A stretch of 64,000 nucleotides of DNA from Elymus sibiricus (GCA_039707655.1 CM077668.1:64869086-64933085), one strand, 5' to 3'. Positions 34,716 through 45,983 are shown, counted from the first letter of the stretch. A program made the numbers and translations. The notes: generated by a model from the sequence alone, not told the origin.

Positions 34716-34806
34716 GCGCTTGGCATATTCGATGATGTAGAGGAAAAGTCAGACTTTTATTCATCGAATGTCACTCGGAAAGTTATTACAACTTAAGGAA
34801 ATTGTA

Positions 34807-35727
34807 TCAAGTAAAGAACTTGCGAAGTAGACCGGCATTCCAAGAACGGGGCTCTTCTATGCTTTTCTTGAAGTTGTAGAGCCGATAGGCCCCATTATTC
34901 AGCACTTTGGAGATTGCGAAAGGTCCCTCCCATGGAGGGGAAAGTTTGTGCGGCCTCTGTTGATCCAGTCGGAGGACCAAGTCACCTTCCTGGAAGGCTC
35001 GTCCCCTGACGTGTCTGTCATGATAACGCCGTAGATCTTGCGGGTACGGAGAGGATCTCATTAGCACCATTTCTCACTCTTCCTCAAGGAGATCGCTGCC
35101 GTCTTGATGCGCCTGCTCAGCCTCAGCCTCTGAGTACAATTCCACTCGGGGGGAATTGTGGAGCAAATCACTCGGTAGAACGGCTTCGGCGCCATACACC
35201 ATGAAGAACAGAGTTAAGTTTGTCGATCGATTGGGGGTCATGCGTAGGCCCCATAAGACCGAGGGTAGTTCTGTGACCCATGCCCCAGCAACGTGCTTCA
35301 GATCGCGCATGAGGCGCGGCGTCAGCCCTTGAAGAATCAACCCATTCGCTCGCTCTGCTTGACCATTCGACTGCGGGTGAGCCACGGAGACATAGTCGAC
35401 CCGAGTGCCTTGGGTGTAACAGAACGCTCGAAATTCATCCGAGTCAAACTTCGACCCATTGTCAGTAGTGATACTGTGGGGGACTCCAAACCTGAAAACT
35501 ATTTCCTTCAAGAACTTGATTGCTGTCGCCGAGTCCAACTTCTTTATGGGCTTGGCCTCGATCCACTTGGTGAATTTGTCCACAGCCACTAACAGATGAC
35601 TGAACCCACTGGCCCCAGTCCTGAGTGGACCAATCATGTCAAGGCCCAGACTGCAAAGGGCCAAGTGAGTGGGATTGTCTTCAAAGCAGATGCCGGCTTG
35701 TGCGACTGATTGGCGTAGAACTGGCAT
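34807..35727 (-). pseudogene. element A integrase
   Basis: Catalytic core in 35074-35727 with the DDE residues in LDMIGPL, TDNGSKF and HPQSNGQAERAN. One stop follows, and the C-terminal part continues in the same frame to 34807 (WEGPFAI, GAYRLYN, RSWNAGLLRKFF). No chromodomain follows, as usual for the Tat lineage. The upstream zinc-finger part is readable around 35690-35740 (EHCAGCQFYA). This block is in a different frame from reverse transcriptase, so a frameshift lies between about 35730 and 36120. Confidence 0.9.
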
Positions 35728-36119
35728 CCGGCACAGTGCTCCACTATCTCCTTGGCAGCTTCATTGGCTCAGGGCCAATAGAAACCCGCCCGGAAAGCCT
35801 TGGCGACCAACGTCCGAGAGGACGCGTGGTGCCCATAGGTTCCCGAGTGAATCTCCTGTAGGATTTGCCTCCCTTCTTCCGGTGAAATGCAGCGCTGTGT
35901 CACACCGAAGACGCTTTTCTTGTACAACTGATCTCCCATGACTGTGTCCTTCGATCAGCGGACGATCTGTCAGGCTTCAACTTCATCTTTGGGGAGCTCT
36001 TGCCTGAGCAAGTATGCAATGTAAGGCACAGTCCAATCCGGAGTGATCACCAAGATCGCGTGGACCAGGTCGATCACCGCAGGAATTTCTACTTCAGTCA
36101 GATTGGAAGGTCCGACTGG

Positions 36120-37118
36120 CTATGGGGGATCCTCAACAAAGGGGTCTTCTTTGATCGTCGGAGAGTGCAAGTGTTCGAGGAACACATTCTTCGGTACTTC
36201 TTTCCGGGTGGAACCAATCTTGGCTAGATCATCAGCAGCTTGATTCTTGATTCGGGGAATGTGATGTAGTTCCAACCCTTCAAAGTTCTTCTCCAACTTC
36301 CTGACTGCATTGCAGTACCCTGTCATGGCTAGACTGCGGATGTCCCATTCCTTCATCACTTGATTCACCACAAGATCCGAGTCACCGTAGACCATCGGTC
36401 GGCGGATGCCGAGTGAGATGGCCATTCACAATCCATAGAGAAGAGCCTAATACTCGGCTTCGTTGTTGGAGGAATCAAAGTGAATCTGCAACACATAGTT
36501 GAGCCGGTCTCCCTTGGGAGAAACTAAGACTACTCCAGCCCCATAGCCACGCAGCATTTTAGAGCCATCGAAGAACATTGTCCAGTGCTCGGGGCAGCTC
36601 AGGGCCGGCTGCTGTTGTTCTGTCCACTCGGCCAGAAAATCCACCAGTGCTTGAGATTTGATAGCTTTCTTTGCCTCGAACTTGATGTCCAAAGGCAAGA
36701 GTTCAATAGCCCATTTAGCCACTCGGCCAGTTGCATCTCTGTTGTTCATGATCTCAGACAGCGGGGCGTCGCTGACAACTGTAACTGAGTGCTCTTGGAA
36801 ATAATGAGCCACCTTCTTTGCAGTCAGATAAATACCATAGACCAGCTTCTGATAGTACGAGTATCTCTGCTTGGAAGGGGTCAAGACTTCTGAAATGTAG
36901 TAGACTGGTCTCTGAACCTTGAAGGCTTTGCCCTGTTCCTCGCGCTCCACAGTGAGCACGGTGCTAACCACCTGATTTGTGGATGCGATGTACAAGAGCA
37001 AAGGCTCTCGGCTGCTCGGAGCAGCAAGCACCGGCTGGGTGGAGAGCAAAGCTTTGAGTTCCTCGAACGTAGCCTGCGCTTCATTCGTCCACTCGAATTT
37101 GTCAGACTTCTTCATCAA
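36120..37118 (-). pseudogene. element A RNase H and reverse transcriptase end
   Basis: 36447-37118 begins with the connection to reverse transcriptase (FEWTNEAQATFEELK), passes through TPSKQRYSYYQKLVYG and reaches a second RNase H-like part with MFFDGSK. After a stop, 36120-36425 holds its end (VYGDSDLVVNQV, KNQAADDLA). Two RNase H-like stretches, an old and an archaeal-type one, are a known feature of the Tat lineage. The frame is shared with reverse transcriptase. Confidence 0.85.
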
Positions 37119-37148
37119 TCAGTAAAGCGGCAGGGCTTTCTCAACGAG

Positions 37149-37952
37149 TCATGATATAAATCTGCTCAGGGCTGCCAGGCAGCCTGTGAGTCTCTGGACA
37201 TTATGGAGACATCCTGTTTGTTTCATTCGGACTATAGCACCGATCTTCTCGGGGTTGGCATCGATCCCACGTTCGGAAATGAGGAAACCGAGTAATTTGC
37301 CAGCCGGAACCCCAAAAGTGTACTTGGCTGGATTGAGCTTGATTCCGTATCTGTGCAGGTTCGTGAAGGTTTCGGCGAGGTCAGCTAGGAGGTCGGAACC
37401 TTTCCTAGACTTGACCACGATGTCATCCATGTATGCCTCCACGTTCCGACTGATTAGCTTTTGCAAGCATTTCTGAATCATGCGCATGAAAGTCGCCCCG
37501 GCATTTTTAAGTCCGAATGACATCATGATATAGCAAAAGCACCCGAAAGGGGTGATGAAGGCAGTTTTTATTTCGTCTGGACCATACATTCGGATCTGGT
37601 GGTACCCGGAGTACGCATCCAGAAAACACAAACGCTCACAACCCGCAATGGAGTCCACTATCTGATCTATGCGGGGGAGAGGAAAATGGTCTTTCGGGCA
37701 GGCCCGATTGATGTGCTTGAAATCTATGCACATTCGGAGGGAGTTCTTCTTCTTTGGCACCACGATGACGTTGGCGAGCCACTCGGAGTGGTATATTTCA
37801 CGGATGAACTCAGTGGCAAGCAGCCGCGCAATCTCCTCACCAATCGCCTTGCGCTTCTCCGTAGAGGAGCGACGGAGGTGTTCTTTCACAGGTTTGATCT
37901 TCGGATCGACTCGGAGTCGGTGCTCAGCCAGTTCCCTGGGCACACCCGGCAT
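37149..37952 (-). pseudogene. element A reverse transcriptase
   Basis: Contains the standard order of motifs: VIVVPKKKNSLRMCIDFKHIN, FLDAYSGYHQI, TAFITPFGCFCYIMMSFGLKNAGATF and the catalytic AYMDDIVV (the two aspartates present). It would use the genomic RNA of the element. It ends at a stop codon at 37149; 268 codons are open without interruption, the best preserved part of pol. Confidence 0.93.
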
Positions 37953-38015
37953 GTCAGAAGGCTTCCATGCAAAGATGTCCCAGTTCTCACAGAGGAACTT
38001 GATGAGCTCGCTTTC

Positions 38016-38990
38016 CTATTTGCTGTCCAGCGTCGTGGAGATGTTAGTGGGCTGGGCATTCGGATCCTCCGGGTGGACGTGAACTTGCTTCGTCTCACCG
38101 GCCGACTGGAATGCAGATTCGACAGTCGGCTTTTTCGACCTCAGCAGCTCACTCAGATGGACTGCTTTCTTGTACTCGTCCAGCTCCGCCACCGCCATCT
38201 GCTCGTCAGCAATCAGAGAGCCCTGCTGCAGACATTCTTCAGCTCTTTGTCTGTTCCCTGAGACAGTGATCATGCCATTTGGCCCTGGCATCTTGAGCTT
38301 GAGATAAACGTAACATGGTCTGGCCATGAAACGTGCGTAGGCGGGCCTACCCAGGATGGCGTGATAAGCACTGCGGAAGTCCACCACCTCAAAGGTCAGC
38401 CTCTCCTTCCTGAAATTCTTCTCGTCACCGAACACGACATCAAGGGCTATCTATCCGAGTGACCTTGCCTTCTTTCCGGGGATGACCCCGTGGAATTGCA
38501 TGTTGCTTTTGCTCAATCGGGACATCGGAATGTCCATCGCCTTCAAAGTGTCAGCGTAAATGATATTCAGTCCGCTGCCACCGTCCATGAGGACCTTTCA
38601 CAGTCGGACCCCACTGATAGCTGGATCGACCACCAGCGCTTGCCGCCCAGGGGTCGGTATGTAGGCTGGGTGATCTGACTTGCCAAAAGTGATGGGCGTC
38701 TATGCCCAGTCGAGATACTTGGTGACAGTTGGCATGGCCATGTTCACCTCTCAGTTTATGACCTTCAACCTACTCTTGCTCTCGACGTCTGCGAAGATCA
38801 TCAGAACCTTGCTCACATTGGGGTAGCTTTCTGGCTTCTCCCCTCCGTCACTGTCATCCTGGTCTTTATTTTCCGACTGATCTTCAAGAAAACCCTTCTT
38901 AAGCAGCTTGCACTCCCGAGTGGTGTGCTTCGGCAAGATCAGGTTGCCATCTTCATCGTGCTTGGTGTGTATCTGACAAGGCTAATCAAG
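38016..38990 (-). pseudogene. element A protease region and gag end
   Basis: The aspartic protease active site reads VLMDGGSGLN at about 38560-38592 and continues IIYADTL; ILGRPAYARF (about 38350) is the second conserved part. Upstream, LPKHTTRECKLLKKGF near 38900-38936 resembles the zinc-knuckle end of gag. At least five in-frame stops fall between 38450 and 38990. The frame is that of reverse transcriptase and differs from the gag start, so a frameshift lies near 39.06 kb. Confidence 0.8.
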
Positions 38991-39057
38991 TATATCAGCA
39001 TCCGACTGGTTCTTTTTCTTCTTAGGAGTCCACTCTTTCTTCTGTTTCTGTAGCCCC

Positions 39058-41025
39058 TTATTTTTCCCTTGTCCGGCCAAACTTATGCTTCCGGTTGGAG
39101 TTGTTGCCAGTCTGATTGGCCTCCCCGGCCCTTCCCTTGCCGCTTCGCAGTCGGTCTTCCTCTTCGCCGTTTGCGTACCGAGTGGCAATCTCCATCACTC
39201 GGCTAAGCATTGGAGTCTCCGTTCGGCCAAACTTGAGGATGAGCTCCCTGTACTTGAGGCCTGCCTTGAAGGCGCAAATAGCTTGATGCTCAGTGACATT
39301 CTCCACCACATTGTGCAGCGTGGTCCACCTCTAGATGTACTCCCTCAAGGTTTCGTTGTTCTTCTGCACGCAGTGCTGCAGCTCTGTCAACCCACTCGGC
39401 CGCTTGTAAGTTCCCTCGAATGTTTTGATGAACACTCGGGCCAAGTCGTCCCAGCAATAGATGCTGCCGGGCGGGAGTTGGTTGAGCCATGCTCTCGCTG
39501 ACCCCTCGAGCATCAGAGGCAGATGCTTCATAGCAACGTTGTCGTTGCCGCCTCCGATCTGAACCGCCACTCGGTAATCTTCCAACCAAGTTTCAGGCTT
39601 TGACTCGACCGTGAATTTGCCTATACCAGTCGCCAACCTGAAGTTGGCCAGAATGTCCGCGGCACGGATGCTTCTGCTGAAACATTCAGGACATGAGGAA
39701 ACGGATCTACTCAGAAGGTCCCTGTCCAGACTGCGTCTATGCGCCCGACCTCTGTCGACCAGGTTCTGAGAAAGAACGGATCTTGCGTTGTACTGGGGAT
39801 CACGGTAGTCGACTCCCTCCTGATCCCGCTGACGGTAACTATGTGACCAGAATGGCGGGCTGGGCCTCCGATCGTCCCCATACGGTCGCCTGTCATCATA
39901 TGGCCGGGGCCCGTACGTGACGTCCCGCGGAGGGGGTGACCGAATGAGGTGATAGTCATCGTAGCGCCGGGGAGGAGTGACCTGGTCATGACTCCGCTCT
40001 CGGTGCTGGTCTCTGTGTCGGGGGTTCCTCCCTGGCGCAATCGGACTGTGAGCCGACTGAACTGTATTTGCCTGAACCGATCTGCTGTGGATCCGATTCT
40101 GGGACTGGGACATAGCTGAATTCTGTGCCAAGGCCGTCTTCAGCAAAGCTTGGATCTGCAGAATCCCTTCACCAGCCTCTGAGCCGGATGGCTGTATGGA
40201 ATCTACAATTCTGGTCGCCGCTGACAGGTTTTGCAGCAGAGTGCAAAGCACTCGATAATTCTGCGGCTAATCATTCAGAAACAGCCGCCTCCGGCTCCGA
40301 CTAGAGCTGGGTTGCTACCGGCGAGCGCGATCATCAAGCGACTTCTGCAATGCCTCCAGGCGTGCGCGCTCGGCCAAGGTGGCCTGGCGCGTCGACTCCA
40401 AGGCCATAGCCTCGGGAGTCGTCCCTGTGATGGGAGTGTGTAAGGCTTGCTCATTCCGCCTCCTGAGCTCTTCCCTCTGCTCCCGAGTGAGAGCCTAGGG
40501 AACGTACTTGTTGGCATGAGGATCGTCTTCATGGCCGTCATTGGCGTGCCCGCGCGACGGGCCGTCGATTCCGCCACGAGTGCCCGTGAACCCAGGGGGG
40601 TCGTGCTGCGAGCCAGCTATCAGGACCTCCGCAGTGGAGTCATTGCTCTCGCACTCGGATTCACCTTCGGACGCCTCGTGGAGGGAGGCGAATAGGTCAA
40701 GGACGGGCTCGTCGGACTCGAGCGTCGCGATCTGCTCGGAAGCGGCTTGACGGGCCACGGCGTGTTTAACCCATCGCTGGAGCTGCGAACACCCAGAGCG
40801 CTTGCGATAGCGTCCAGCGAGGTGAAGAGGGGCCGCCCAGTACGGCACCGGTGGCTGTCGGAGAAGGACTCCGTATGAACATGCGCGGAAGTGTGCTGCG
40901 CCACGGATGGGCAGCGACTTCGCGTCCAGCGGGGCCTCCTGGAGCCACGCCGAATCGTCGGCGATGAAGCTAAGGGCGCCGAAATGGATCTCGCCGCCGT
41001 GCACCAACTTGCCGTCGAAGACCAT
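39058..41025 (-). pseudogene. element A gag
   Basis: Starts MVFDGKLVHGGEIHFG at 41025, 46 bases after the primer site, and runs in one frame to 39058 with stops at about 40495, 40265 and 39331. The retrotransposon gag core is at about 39330-39640 (WLEDYRVAVQIGG, ARAWLNQLPPGSI, WDDLARVF). An Arg/Asp/Tyr-rich linker precedes it (about 39750-40000). It would form the particle that packages the RNA. Confidence 0.88.
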
Positions 41026-41070
41026 GATGATGAAAATTCCACCTGCACCGGAAAATTGCTACACGTGTAG

Positions 41071-41088
41071 CCCCACGGTGGGCGCCAA
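41071..41088 (-). other. element A primer binding site
   Basis: The minus strand reads TTGGCGCCCACCGTGGGG immediately after the 5' LTR, a sequence common at this place in Tat-type elements of grasses. Confidence 0.8.
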
Positions 41089-41089
41089 C

Positions 41090-41672
41090 TATCGAGGCAA
41101 CGAGACTGACAGTGAGTACTAGGGGTACGAACAGGGGCGGAATCTAGCTATGGCAGAGGTGTGACACTCGGATTTACGAGTTCAGGCCCCTCACGGAGAG
41201 GTAACAGCCCTATGTCTCGATGCCCTGAGGCTATGTTTTCTCTGGGGGTGTCTGATTACAGAAGGGTGCGAACCCTTGTCACAGCGTAGAGGGGTGGCTT
41301 ATATAGAGTGCGCCACCCCCATAATGGCTACGTTACAAGGGGGGTTTAAGAGGAGGATTTAGTACGGGCGTTACTGGTAACGCCCGCCACTACTGTGCTT
41401 TAATGCTAGAATATGTGCTCCTCGGGCGCTGCAGATCCCACGGGGTCTCTTCGTCTTCCTAGTCCGAGTGACGCTGAGCATGGCCGAGTGGCGAAGACGA
41501 GTCCGAGTGAGCCGCCTCCATCCGAGTGGATGGGAATTATCCGAGTGGATATTTAGTGGTGTGCATCTGAATGCACATATGGTCCAGGGACACTATGATG
41601 TTGGTGTGGGGACCCCTGGGTAGGCCCGGAAGGTGAGAACCTTGACCCTACCCTTAGTAGGTGACCCTATCA
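41090..41672 (-). repeat. element A, 5' LTR (583 bp)
   Basis: Intact partner of the interrupted 3' LTR. TATA box on the minus strand, CTCTATATAAG, near 41298-41308. The terminal dinucleotide on the primer side has mutated (TA instead of TG on the plus strand). Followed by CCGAC at 41673-41677. Confidence 0.92.
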
Positions 41673-41677
41673 CCGAC

Positions 41678-42870
41678 CTAAAGAAAGAGAATGTGTGTGC
41701 GCGATCGAGAGAATGCCGAGTGGGTAGTGTGTGTGCATGCATGCACGATAGAAAGTTAGTGGTATCTATAAAGAGAAGAGGAGTGTGTGGGTGTAAAAAG
41801 ACTCACAGAGATCATAATCAATATAAAAGTGTATTCAAATATTTGAATAAGAGATCATGATGTTTGTAACCCATGCATGCATGAATATAATGGAGATATG
41901 CGTGGTGTGGTTTTGAATCGAGCATGCTATACTATATACACATCGAACAAGGTCAAATTGATTTGAATTTGACATATAGATGGCAGGCATCGTTTGACCA
42001 CATTGCATCCATGCATGGACACAACTATTTGAATTTGATATAATGGGTGGCTTTTGCGGCTAATATCTAAATGATGTGTGTGTGTATGTGTGTCTGTGTG
42101 TGTATTGTGTGTTAAACACATTATACATATCAAACATGGCTTAGATTCCGAACATCCTAGCTAGAGCATACATGTACTATGATTTGAATTCAACATAAAA
42201 TGGATACACATATTTGAATTCGAGATCATATGGTACATGTTGTTCATATTTAAATGGGAAATTACTACTATATGCATGTCGTGTGTTGTGAAGATAATAT
42301 TTAGATGATGGTATAATTAACCTGACAACAATCATATTCAAATAGGGAAAATGGACTCAAATTTAGTGCATATGGTAGACGGTATGAATTGAATTTTTTT
42401 TTGAAGGGACGTACCAATTGATTTGGTACCGTACACGTTAAGCTTGTTCTCCCGAATTTTTAACTTGTTTGTTGTTGTTTTTGAATGGCATTTGTAATAA
42501 TTCATATAGTAAAATGGGACATGACTCTCTCTTGTGTGGTGCGAATTGTTTTTTTTTTTTTTTACACGTTAAGCTTGTTCTCCCAAAATTTCAAACCGCG
42601 CCTTGTTATCGTGAAATTTCAAGCTATCTCTTTGTCTCTTGTGCCGTGAAACCCCGGCCTCTTCAACCCGCGCCTTGTTATCCCGAAATTTTAATGCGCG
42701 CGAAAACTCCCTCCTCCTCCAAAATCGGCCGCGCCGCCTGATACGCAAAATTTCCCTTCTATCCCTCAGCCGAAATTGCCGCCTGGGTGTCCCAAGGTCG
42801 AAATGGGTGGGGGTACTTTTGTAACTTACCCCACATTTCAGACAAGTGCGTTCCTAAGCCATGGTTCCCC
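41678..42870. other. flank between element A and the Mutator-like element
   Basis: Begins GT/GA-rich like 17708-18674, so the two were continuous before A inserted. It then turns AT-rich with many TTTGAATT words and a (GT)n run at about 42076-42104. Near 42400-42640 a CACGTTAAGCTTGTTCTCCC phrase occurs twice. No gene is recognised. Confidence 0.5.
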
Positions 42871-43335
42871 GGAAAAAAAAATCCTATGAGACCAGGTCTC
42901 ATAGGCCAGCTTATGAGACCCTACCGGATGAGCGACACGTGGCATCGACAATCTCAAAGCACCCTAATCCAACTTCACGTCTATTCTCAATCCCAACAGC
43001 TGATTCCAAAACCACACGTACATACTTCATCACGCTCTAACAGGTACGTGGAATTAGGGTTTTCTTATCTTCCTCGCGTCTATGGCGGCCACGCCGAAGG
43101 GCCTCGACGGCGGCGGCCAAACGGCATGACGCAGCAGCGACCACCTCTCGTCCATGACCTCGCCGAAGGAGCTCGTCGCCGGCGGCCGGTCGGACGGCTC
43201 GTCCATGGCGGATGCACGCCACGTTGTTGGCCCGGCGGACAGCATGTTCACGGCGGCCGTGCGCCAAGGCGTCGTCGCGGATGGCCTGACCAACTCCCCG
43301 TCGATGGCGTCCGCGCGCCAAAGCAGCCGCACGAC
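42871..43335 (+). repeat. left terminal inverted repeat of the Mutator-like element
   Basis: Includes promoter-like sequence and the first exon start (ATG at 43082). Similarity to the right repeat fades at about 43335. Confidence 0.8.
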
Positions 43336-44541
43336 GACAGAGACCATACGAGACGCTAATGCCGGTGGCTGGTCGCACTCCTCGTCGAGGACTACTTCGT
43401 CCAGGGTGAGCGTGAGATGCATGCCTGCATAGAATATGCATGTAGCTTGGTTGATCAATTCCAGTACTCCCATGCACAATAGAAAGCTGTGTAGCATCGT
43501 TGCTCCCATGCATGCGTACTTCGTCATGGTAGCCACTGATTGTAGTAGTCCGATGCTAGGCCGAACTATTATATCATAAGTTGAACAATTAATCTTGAAA
43601 GAGATTAAGCTAATAATGTGATGTCATTTATGCAGTTACAATGCTTGGAAGGACATATGGTATTTTCCGAGTCTATGTCCAGGAATCAAACATTGATGGT
43701 GCCGAGGCATGCCGAAGTCTTGCATCCTGTATCGACGAACAGTGTGATGGGCGAGTCGAGCCGTGAGCCTATGACGCCGAGCAAACACAATGGCACGAGC
43801 AATATGTTTACCGACGATACCGACTTGGAGTTCGTCGACGTTCATAAAGGAGAAGAAAATTGTGTAACTGCTAAGGTAAATAATAGAATATAAAGTTATA
43901 AACCAATCTTTTAGTATAAAAAATGAATCGATTTCTTTTCAAATAATTATACTACGATGCTGATGGTGTTGGTGCATTTCATGTGTGTAACAGGATAATC
44001 CGAATGCATCTTCAAATCAGATTGTGCCGAAGAAAGGAATGTGTTTTGATTCTGAAGAAGAGGCATACAAGTTCTATAACGCGTATGCTAAAAAGAAAGG
44101 ATTCAGTGTCAGGTGGACACACAAAAAAACGAGAGCAGATCATACCTTATCTGCTAGATATTTAGTTTGCAGTAAGGAAGGAGTAAAGGAAAAACATAGC
44201 ACACATGAGACGAGGAAAGAGCAAGCTTCTACGAGGACATCTTGCAAAGCTCGTGTTCAGTTCCATATTACTCCGGCGGGTGTTTCGATTATTCAGAAGG
44301 TAGTCATTGAGCACAATCACCATATGGTATCTCCGGACAAGGCACACATGCTGAGATCACAACGTCAGCTACTAGACGTCGATAAACACATGATCAACCA
44401 CATGCGGTCAGCAGGAATACGACCATCAAAAATATATAATTATTATGAAGAATGGTGTGCAGGAGCAGAAAATGTGCCTTTCTTGGAGATGAGAGCGTAG
44501 GAAGTATTTGGAAACCAAAGATGCCCAAACTCTCGTCGCTG
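43082..44541 (+). pseudogene. FAR1-domain transposase, N-terminal part only
   Basis: Exons by GT-AG signals: 43082-43405, 43636-43875 and 43994 to about 44541. Exon 3 encodes a FAR1 DNA-binding domain (PF03101; WRKY-GCM1 zinc-finger type): GMCFDSEEEAYKFYNAYA, GFSVRW, YLVCSKEG, TSCKARVQFHI and VIEHNHHMV, with the expected Cys and His residues. After GAENVPFLEM a small frame change occurs, then RRKYLETKDAQTLV in another frame, where the sequence passes into the right terminal repeat. The DDE transposase domain and SWIM finger that normally follow are missing. Exon 1 has a TGA at about codon 16. It cannot make a transposase; the domain family also includes the light-signalling factors FAR1 and FHY3. 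Confidence 0.8.
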
Positions 44542-44589
44542 TGACGACGGCGACGAGCTCCGGCGCGAGCGAGTGCAGTGGCAAGGAGC

Positions 44590-45079
44590 AGTACGGCAGC
44601 CGTTTTGGCACGCGGACGCCGTCGACGGGGAGTTGGTCTGGCCGTCCGCGACGGCGCCTTGGCGCACGGCCACCGTGAACATGCTGTCTGCCGGGCCAAC
44701 AACGTGGCGTGCATCCGCCATGGACGAGCCGTTCGACAGGCCACCGGCGACGAGCTCCTTCGGCGTGGTCATGGACGAGAGGTCGTCGCTGCTGCGTCGT
44801 GCCGTTTGGCTGCTGCGTCGTGCCGTTTGGCCGCCGCCGTCGAGGACCTTCGGCGTGGCCACCATAGACGCGAGGAAAATAAGAAAACCCTAATCCCACG
44901 TACCTGTTAGAGCATGATGAAGTATGTACGTGTGGTTTTGGAATCGGGAATCAGCTGTTGGGATTGAGAATATACGGGAAGTGAGATTAGGGTGCTTTGA
45001 GATTGTCGATGCCACGTGTCGCTTATCCGGTAGGGTCTCACAAGCTGGCCTATGAGACCTGGTCTCATAGGATTTTTCC
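44590..45079 (-). repeat. right terminal inverted repeat of the Mutator-like element
   Basis: Inverted copy of the left repeat. On the minus strand it holds the same exon-1 start at 44865 (MVATPKVLDGGGQTARRSS) without the early stop of the left copy, and a short duplication of CAAACGGCACGACGCAGCAG. It stays open on the minus strand for 140 codons. Confidence 0.8.
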
Positions 45080-45232
45080 AGAGCATAATACTTAACTAAA
45101 AAAAAGGGGCATGGGCCGGCGCTTACATCCAATCATGCCGACCCATTAGTTCTATGGCACACGGTGCCCCGTCTTCTTACACATAAAATAAAACTAAAGA
45201 CAAGTGTTGGAGATCCCGGGAAGGAAGGAACC

Positions 45233-45829
45233 TCAGGCCCCACCAGGTTTGTTGCCCATCCCCTGCTGCACCACCGCCTCAACCACATCCGCCACAACGC
45301 GCTGGGCCCTCCGCTGCTCTTCGGTGCCCAGCTCCTCCAGTACAACTCTCAGAGGAAAGTGAGGGGAAGCGGCGTGGATGCCGACGAGGATGCACGTGGC
45401 CGCGGCCCGCACGGCCTGATCCACCTCCACGTCCTGCACCGTCTCCCTCTGCTGACGAAACTCCCCGAACCTCGCAGCAAGGTGCTGGAAGAAGAACGTC
45501 AGATGGTTCAACTTCCCCTTGTCAAAGGAGATGTACAGGACAAAAGGCTGAAGACCGAGGACGTCCATGTCCTCACTCAGCCTTTGGTACACATCGCGCA
45601 ACGCCCCCACTCTCCCGTAGTGGTCGGCGTGGAGGCGACCGAAAAGCTGCTCCGCCTCCCGACGGCAGATCCGCTCCATCTCCAGCGCACCGCACAGCTC
45701 GGCGGTTTCACTCTCCAGGCAAAGAGCGGCCCCGCTGAGGGCGGCACGAAGCTCCTGGATCTCGGTGTCTTTCACAGTGAGGCTGTTCACCATCTGCTCC
45801 CTCTCAAAGTGGCCATCCTCGTGCACCAT
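45233..45829 (-). CDS. coiled-coil protein of retrotransposon antisense-ORF type, 198 residues
   Basis: An uninterrupted frame from ATG at 45829 (MVHEDGHFEREQMV) to the stop at 45233. The first half is a charged helix (VKDTEIQELRAAL, ETAELCGALEMERICRREAEQL) likely to form a coiled coil. The second half (VYQRLSEDMDVLG, FFFQHLAARFGEFRQQ, PHFPLRVVLEEL) is weakly parallel to the C-terminus of the larger pseudogene upstream (VYDRIFTIAGKLG, LFFQGFVAQLEAF, PAFPFAELV). TATA boxes on the minus strand at about 45974-45982 and 46097-46105 could serve it. The function is unknown. It may be a shortened relative of the retrotransposon antisense genes; whether it is expressed cannot be seen. Confidence 0.5.
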   Translation of the reverse strand: MVHEDGHFEREQMVNSLTVKDTEIQELRAALSGAALCLESETAELCGALEMERICRREAEQLFGRLHADHYGRVGALRDVYQRLSEDMDVLGLQPFVLYISFDKGKLNHLTFFFQHLAARFGEFRQQRETVQDVEVDQAVRAAATCILVGIHAASPHFPLRVVLEELGTEEQRRAQRVVADVVEAVVQQGMGNKPGGA

Positions 45830-45972
45830 GGCAGAGGAGGAAAGGGGGGTGGATGGAGAGGGTGGAGGCGAAATGGCAATGGAGCTCCGGGGCTTGGAGG
45901 CGAAATGGCGATGGAGCTCAGGGGCTTGGAGGCTATGGCGAAGAATGACAAACGGTGGTTCGCTCCCCTCGC

Positions 45973-45983
45973 TTTTATAAGCA
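45973..45983 (-). promoter_or_regulatory. TATA box upstream of the 198-residue ORF
   Basis: The minus strand reads GCTTATAAAAGCG about 145 bp before the ATG. A second candidate, GCTATAAAAGTGG, lies near 46097-46106. Confidence 0.45.

Larger units (their letters stand above)
18675..41672 (-). mobile_element. element A: Tat-lineage Ty3/gypsy retrotransposon with nested insertions
   Basis: LTRs lie at 18675-21498 (interrupted) and 41090-41672, flanked by a perfect CCGAC duplication (18670-18674 and 41673-41677). On the minus strand the order is 5' LTR, primer site, gag, protease, reverse transcriptase, RNase H, integrase, a tandem array, an antisense gene, polypurine tract, 3' LTR. The pol order (integrase last) defines Ty3/gypsy. 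The GGCGCCCACCGTGGGG primer region, the absence of a chromodomain and the antisense ORF after pol point to the Tat lineage (RIRE2-like). Without nested elements it is about 13 kb. All coding regions carry stops or frameshifts. The LTRs differ at roughly 4-5% of sites. Confidence 0.93.
42871..45079. mobile_element. Mutator-like element with long terminal inverted repeats, internally deleted
   Basis: The ends are inverted copies of each other over about 460-490 bp (42871 to about 43335, and about 44590 to 45079), both starting GGAAAAA...TCCTATGAGACC. Right behind each end is a 23-bp palindrome (42883-42905 and 45049-45071). A three-exon coding region for a FAR1-type transposase start lies between. 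No 9-bp target duplication is evident. Long exon-containing terminal repeats plus a FAR1 domain indicate a Mutator-like element of the FAR1/FHY3 type. Confidence 0.8.

Noticed and set aside
41090..41672. Solo LTR
   Set aside because: It shares a perfect CCGAC duplication with the interrupted LTR at 18675 and has primer site and gag next to it, so it is the 5' LTR of a full element.
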